Positions 58,902-64,000 of a stretch of DNA of 64,000 nucleotides are shown in pieces. The translations under genes and the position numbers were made by a program. Each line of letters opens with the position of its first letter. Position 1 is the stretch's first letter. The notes below the pieces were generated by a model. It was not told where the DNA came from. It saw nothing but the letters and a program-made list of their open reading frames with translations, and ran no database searches. This DNA is from Deinococcus gobiensis I-0 (GTDB lineage: Bacteria > Deinococcota > Deinococci > Deinococcales > Deinococcaceae), in assembly GCF_000252445.1 (NCBI RefSeq), contig NC_017790.1:1408501-1472500 (forward strand). Direction: 5' to 3'.

Positions 58902-59900
58902 TCAGGCCGAATCCCGGACGATCAGGGACACGGGGTAGGGGGGCGGGGTGACGCAGTCCTCGCCGCTTGTCAGGGCGATGAGGAGCCGGGCGGCCTCGCG
59001 CGCCATCTCGGCGTGGGGCACGCGCACGGTGGTGAGTTTGGGGTGCAGGTACTGCACGAAGTCGAAGTCGTCGAAGCCGCTGATGGCCAGGTCGCCGGGC
59101 ACGCTCAGGCCCAGGCCGTGCGCGGCGCTCAGCGCGCCGGTCGCCATGCGGTCGTTGCCGCCCAGCAGCGCGTCGGGCAGATCGCCCGAGGCGTGCAGCT
59201 CCAGCAGCGCCCGCTCGCCCGAGGCGTAGGACCAGTCGCCGTCGATGTGCCGGGCGCGCACGCCGTGGGCCTTCGCGGCGGCGAAGAAGCTGTCGCGCCG
59301 CATCAGGGCCGTGCTGCCGTAGTCACGCGTGGGCAGCACGAGGGCGAGGTCGCGCCGCCCGCGCGCGACGTGGTGGGCGACCAGGGCGCGCATCCCGCTC
59401 GCGTAGTCGGCGCTGACCGTGTGCGGCGTACCCGGCAGGAAGTGGTCGAGCAGCACGACGTTCATGCCCCAGGAGGTCATGCGTTCCCACTGCGCGGCCT
59501 GAAGGCGCGTGCCGATGATCACGGCCCCGCCGATGCTGCGCTGGAGGTAACGCTGGCGCAGCTCGTCCAGGCTGGCCTCGTCGTGCGCCAGGAAGGCGGT
59601 CGCCAGGCTGTAGCCCTGGGCGTTGGCCTCGGCGGTCAGCGCCGCTTGGATCAGGTTGCGGTAGGGGTCACTCAGGGTGTCGGGGTCGTGCTCGAAAGAG
59701 GCGAAGCACAGCGTCGTGACGCGCGCCTCGCGCAGCGCCTTGGCGGCCTGGTTGGGGTGGTAGTCCAGGGCGCTGATCGAGGACAGGACCCGCTCGCGGG
59801 TGGTGGGGCGAATGGACGGATGGCCGTTGAGCACATTGGAAACGGTCTGATGCGACACGCCTGCATGGGCGGCGACATCCTTGAGCGTGGCGCGAGTCAT
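58902..59900 (-). CDS. LacI family transcriptional regulator
   Basis: 332 residues. The N-terminal helix-turn-helix is TLKDVAAHAGVSHQTVSNVLNG with the hinge YHPNQAAKAL, and the ligand core ends in FDDFDFVQYLHP. It probably represses the operon until a galactoside binds. AGGAGGT lies 7 nt before the ATG. Co-directional with the operon, so it is read from its own promoter. Confidence 0.95.
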   Translation of the reverse strand: MTRATLKDVAAHAGVSHQTVSNVLNGHPSIRPTTRERVLSSISALDYHPNQAAKALREARVTTLCFASFEHDPDTLSDPYRNLIQAALTAEANAQGYSLATAFLAHDEASLDELRQRYLQRSIGGAVIIGTRLQAAQWERMTSWGMNVVLLDHFLPGTPHTVSADYASGMRALVAHHVARGRRDLALVLPTRDYGSTALMRRDSFFAAAKAHGVRARHIDGDWSYASGERALLELHASGDLPDALLGGNDRMATGALSAAHGLGLSVPGDLAISGFDDFDFVQYLHPKLTTVRVPHAEMAREAARLLIALTSGEDCVTPPPYPVSLIVRDSA

Positions 59901-59953
59901 GAACCTGACCTCCTGGACAGTCCTGCGGGTGAAGCCCTGACGGCTCCGCTGTT

Positions 59954-60009
59954 TTGATCGTTAAAGCTATGGAACCATAAGGCCGGTCGGGTGTCAATAG
60001 AACGTTCAA
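59954..60009 (-). promoter_or_regulatory. lacI operon promoter and operators
   Basis: -35 TTGACA (59992-59997), weak -10 TTCCAT (59969-59974) at 17 bp. TAGAACGTTCAA (59998-60009), one mismatch from the GH4-upstream palindrome, adjoins the -35. TTGATCGTTAAA (59954-59965, two mismatches) lies at the expected start point. TATGG-aa-CCATA (59968-59979) is another dyad between them. Confidence 0.6.
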
Positions 60010-60049
60010 ATTGCACCCGGTGCAGAGGATTCCGGCTACCGGCGACGGA

Positions 60050-60092
60050 CGAAAAGCCGGAACGGACCGCCTCCTGCGGCGTCCGTTCCGGC
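60050..60092 (-). terminator. GH42 gene terminator
   Basis: 12-bp perfect stem, arms 60056-60067 and 60081-60092, followed on the minus strand by TTTTC. It isolates the GH42 gene from the lacI promoter. Confidence 0.8.
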
Positions 60093-60145
60093 CGGGTCGA
60101 ATCTGGCGTCGCCGCGCACCCTGTCGGGGGCGGCTGGCCGTCAGG

Positions 60146-62170
60146 TCAGTCGGGCCGCACCTGGAAAGACACGGGAGGCACCTGTATTCCGTTCCAGGTC
60201 AGCGGCCCGGCGGTCCAGTTCTGGAGCAGGGTGCGCCCGGCGCGGCGGCTCAGGCGCAGGCCTGGCGGCAGGTCGGTGGTGTCCACGCCCGCCCGGCCCA
60301 GCACCCCGCGCAGCACCTCGGCGATCAGGGCCGGGCTGTGCGCGCCGATCACCACGCCCTCGCCCTGGCCGCCGGGGCGACACAGGGCCGCCGCCTGACC
60401 GTCCAGCGGGCCGCCCACGTAGCGGTGTGTGACCGCCGTGCCCGCCTCGGGGCGGTAGCTCTCGGCCCAGGCGAAGGCCTCGTACTCGCCGCCGGGGCCA
60501 GCCACGCGCGTTTCGAGGCCCGGGCGCAGCGAGTCGAATTGCGCCAGGCGGGCGCCCAGCAGCCCGGCGAGCGGCCCGAACTGCCCGCCCTCCGGCGTGC
60601 CGCCCGAGACGGTGCGGAAGGCCGTGCGCGGCCCGCAGACCAGCCGCGCGCCCGCCTCTACCGCCGCCGTCCAGCGCGCGGCCCGCTCCGGGGTCATCAG
60701 GGTGATGGCGGGCGCGACGACCACCGCGTAGCCGCTCAGGTCGGCGTCGGCGTGCAGCACGTCCACGTCTGCCCCCAGGGCGCGCAGGGCCGAGTAGTAG
60801 GCCAGCGTCTGCGCCCAGTAGTTCAGGCCCGCGCTGTGGGGTTGCAGGTCGTAGATCCACAGGCTCTCGTAGTCGTGCAGCAGGGCCACGCGGGCGGGCA
60901 CCTCACCGGCCGGGAACCCCTCCAGGTTCAGCGCGGCGACCTCGGCGTGCCCCCGGTCGGGCGTCTCGTCGTGGCGCAGCAGGCCCGAGTGCAGGATCTC
61001 CTGGGCGGCGGTGGCGGCCCGCCAGCGGAAGTAGCTCACCACGTCGTTGCCGTGCGCCCACGCCTGGGCGGTCCACAGCGCCACCGCGCCGTCTGCGGGC
61101 AGCGGGTTGTAGGGCGCCCAGTTCACCTGCCCGCACTGCTGTTCCATCACCCAGGGGCCGGTGGGGGTGCCGGGGCCGCCCCGTCCCAGGCGGCCGGGCA
61201 CGCCCGCGAGCAGCCCCCGGTACAGGTCGTGGTTGAAGGCCACGAGGTCGGGGTGCCCGGTGCGCGCATACTCCAGCTTCTGGGCCTCGTAGCCGGGCGG
61301 CGCGAAGAATTCCAGCATCCCGAGCGGGTAGTTGTCCCAGGTGGCGAAATCCAGCCCCCGGCTGACCTCGTAGTGGTCGAAGCCCGACTCGAAGATCATG
61401 AAGTTGTGCGTGACGAAACGCCCCGGCGAGCACTCGCGCAGGATGGCGACCTGCTCGGCCTGGAACTCGGCGATCATGGCCGAGCAGAAGCGGGCGTAGT
61501 CGAGCGCGTGCGCCGGGTTGGCCTCGGTGACGGTCAGGATGGGCGGCGCGAGCTGGTCCCAGGCCGCGTACTCCATGCTCCAGAAGGCGTTGCCCCAGGC
61601 CGCATTCAGGGCCTCCAGGGAGCCGTAGCGCTTTTCCAGCCAGCCGGGAAAGGCCGCCGCGCTCGCGCCGCCGTAGCTGCGGCTCGTGGCGTGGCAGCCG
61701 AACTCGTTGTCGGTCTGCCAGCCCACGACGGCCGGGTGCCCGCCGTAGCGCTCGGCGATGGCGCGCGTGATGCGCCGCGAGTGCTCGCGGTAGACCGGCG
61801 ACGCGAAATCGTAGTGCCGCCGCGACCCGAACTCGCGCACGCGGCCCTGGTCGTCTACGGGCAGAATTTCGGGGTGGGCGCGCACCAGCCACGCGGGCGG
61901 GGTGGCGGTCGGCGTGCACAGCACCACGCGCAGGCCCTGGGCCGCGTACGTCTCGACGGCCTCGTCGAGCCAGGCCCAGTCGTACTCGCCGGGGTGCGGT
62001 TCCATGCGGCTCCAGGCGAACTCGGCGATCCGCACGAAGCTCAGGCCCAGCTCGCGCTGCTGGCGGGCATACGGAGCCCAGCGGTCCTGGGGCACCTGTT
62101 CGGGGTAGTCGCACACCCCCAGCAGGAGGTGGGGGACGGAGGGGCCGGGCGCGTCAGGGGGGAGGGTCAT
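60146..62170 (-). CDS. Beta-galactosidase, GH42
   Basis: 674 residues. Acid/base Glu in [10 protein letters not shown] and nucleophile Glu in [10 protein letters not shown] are visible. [15 protein letters not shown] and the [17 protein letters not shown] lid are family traits. It cleaves terminal beta-galactosides, possibly of plant or gum origin. It has its own terminator and lies divergent from the c-di-AMP receptor gene. Start ATG 62170 or 62179. Confidence 0.93.
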   Translation of the reverse strand: MTLPPDAPGPSVPHLLLGVCDYPEQVPQDRWAPYARQQRELGLSFVRIAEFAWSRMEPHPGEYDWAWLDEAVETYAAQGLRVVLCTPTATPPAWLVRAHPEILPVDDQGRVREFGSRRHYDFASPVYREHSRRITRAIAERYGGHPAVVGWQTDNEFGCHATSRSYGGASAAAFPGWLEKRYGSLEALNAAWGNAFWSMEYAAWDQLAPPILTVTEANPAHALDYARFCSAMIAEFQAEQVAILRECSPGRFVTHNFMIFESGFDHYEVSRGLDFATWDNYPLGMLEFFAPPGYEAQKLEYARTGHPDLVAFNHDLYRGLLAGVPGRLGRGGPGTPTGPWVMEQQCGQVNWAPYNPLPADGAVALWTAQAWAHGNDVVSYFRWRAATAAQEILHSGLLRHDETPDRGHAEVAALNLEGFPAGEVPARVALLHDYESLWIYDLQPHSAGLNYWAQTLAYYSALRALGADVDVLHADADLSGYAVVVAPAITLMTPERAARWTAAVEAGARLVCGPRTAFRTVSGGTPEGGQFGPLAGLLGARLAQFDSLRPGLETRVAGPGGEYEAFAWAESYRPEAGTAVTHRYVGGPLDGQAAALCRPGGQGEGVVIGAHSPALIAEVLRGVLGRAGVDTTDLPPGLRLSRRAGRTLLQNWTAGPLTWNGIQVPPVSFQVRPD

Positions 62171-62227
62171 GGCCCGCATTTCAGCACGCGCGGGCGGCCC
62201 GCACAGGCCCCTGCTATCCTGAATCTT

Positions 62228-62557
62228 ATGAAGCTGGTTCTCGCCGTGATTCAGGACGCCGACGCGACCGCCCTCGTGCGGACCCTGTCGGAACACGCCT
62301 TCGAGGTCACCAAGCTCGCCAGCACCGGCGGCTTTCTGCGCGAGGGCAACACCACCCTCATGATCGGGGTGGACGACGACCGCCTCCCCGAACTCAAGCG
62401 CCACGTGCAGCGCACCTGCCGCGCCCGCACCCGCCTGGTGTCCCCGAACGTGCCGATGGGTGAGCAGAACGAGAGCCTGATGGGCGACCCCGTCGAGGTG
62501 CCGGTGGGCGGCGCGGTCATGTTCGTGATGGGCGTGCAGGAGTTCGTGAAGGTCTGA
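62228..62557 (+). CDS. Cyclic-di-AMP receptor (DarA/PstA-like, DUF970)
   Basis: 109 residues, P-II-like ferredoxin fold. [40 protein letters not shown] and the C-terminal [15 protein letters not shown] match DarA/PstA. It probably senses c-di-AMP; its partner is unknown. TATCCT at 62215-62220 lies 7 nt before the ATG. Confidence 0.88.
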   Translation: MKLVLAVIQDADATALVRTLSEHAFEVTKLASTGGFLREGNTTLMIGVDDDRLPELKRHVQRTCRARTRLVSPNVPMGEQNESLMGDPVEVPVGGAVMFVMGVQEFVKV

Positions 62558-62675
62558 GACGGACTCCGGTCGAGTCGCCCAGGATGTGATTTGAGCGGGG
62601 CGGGCAGGAGTCGGGCAAATTCCGGACGTGGAGCCGGGAGCGGGTGCGGCAACGCCGACAAGTGGGACGAAGGGT

Positions 62676-62709
62676 TCCCCTGACCCTGGGGGCACATAGG
62701 GTCAGGGGA
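62676..62709. repeat. 12-bp perfect inverted repeat
   Basis: TCCCCTGACCCT (62676-62687) and AGGGTCAGGGGA (62698-62709), 10-nt loop, in the gap between darA-like and purB. Possible terminator of the + strand gene; its distance of 118 nt makes this uncertain. Confidence 0.45.
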
Positions 62710-62769
62710 GCCCCTTCCCGGTGGGTCAACGCCACAGACGGAATCCGGAGCACACCGAACCCTACGAAG

Positions 62770-62800
62770 CCCGCCCGGTGACCTCACGCCGCCGGGCGGG
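62770..62800 (-). terminator. purB terminator hairpin
   Basis: CCCGCCCGG (62770-62778) and CCGGGCGGG (62792-62800), 14 nt beyond the purB stop. Confidence 0.6.
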
Positions 62801-62814
62801 AAGGGACCGGATCC

Positions 62815-64000
<1,186 letters not shown>

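Overview
The window is very GC-rich, densely coded DNA from what is most likely a Deinococcus chromosome. Three things point there: a Thermus/Deinococcus-type homoaconitase pair (LysT/LysU) of the alpha-aminoadipate lysine pathway; a full-length RecG of about 784 residues; and at least 25 start codons (ATG or GTG) preceded by a TANNNT-like -10 box only 6 to 9 nt upstream with no Shine-Dalgarno sequence, the leaderless-mRNA architecture known from Deinococcus. No insertion sequence, prophage, CRISPR array or rRNA was seen. Two tRNA genes (Cys, Val) share a promoter and a terminator.

Layout. 0-10.4 kb holds housekeeping and repair genes: erythromycin-esterase-like protein, VOC protein, DgkA-YbeY-PhoH, a fused PlsY/acyl-ACP-reductase-like protein, NUDIX, cysteine synthase, a PEP-mutase-family enzyme overlapping an Ada-AlkA glycosylase, and a metallophosphatase. 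10.4-16.6 kb holds the tRNAs, an orphan solute-binding protein with an internal out-of-frame stretch, a radical SAM protein, glycerate 2-kinase and three tandem stand-alone response regulators. 16.7-29.3 kb holds lysT-hypothetical-lysU, a Gly-rich DUF1517 protein, a phospholipase A2-like lipoprotein, a NERD/zinc-ribbon protein, lysA, a PAS-HD-GYP phosphodiesterase, mnmA, a TetR/hydrolase pair and a divergent SDR/XRE pair. 29.6-36 kb holds recG, a Ca2+/H+ exchanger preceded by a leaderless mini-ORF, a membrane protein and an MFS exporter.

36.1-42.2 kb is a formate module: a formate dehydrogenase alpha subunit with an N-terminal ferredoxin region, a DUF1641 partner, the FdhD sulfurtransferase, an OFA-type transporter and its 40-residue small partner. 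42.3-50.3 kb holds acyl-CoA dehydrogenase, aminotransferase, a lincosamide-nucleotidyltransferase-like protein, NUDIX, argJ, a winged-helix-like protein and a PPOX flavoprotein.

50.4-62.2 kb is a galactoside-utilisation locus on the minus strand: GH42 beta-galactosidase with its own terminator, then lacI, two CUT1 permeases, a binding protein, GH4 and GH36 alpha-galactosidases, galT and galK. The palindrome TTGAACGTTCAA upstream of the GH4 gene, and two degenerate copies around the lacI promoter, are the likely LacI operators. The window closes with a cyclic-di-AMP receptor-like protein and purB, which is cut by the window end.

The least ordinary observations are two short leaderless ORFs whose TGA overlaps the GTG start of the next gene (before the cation exchanger and before a hypothetical protein), the PlsY-reductase fusion, the predicted LacI regulon, and the compensating frameshifts in the orphan binding protein.
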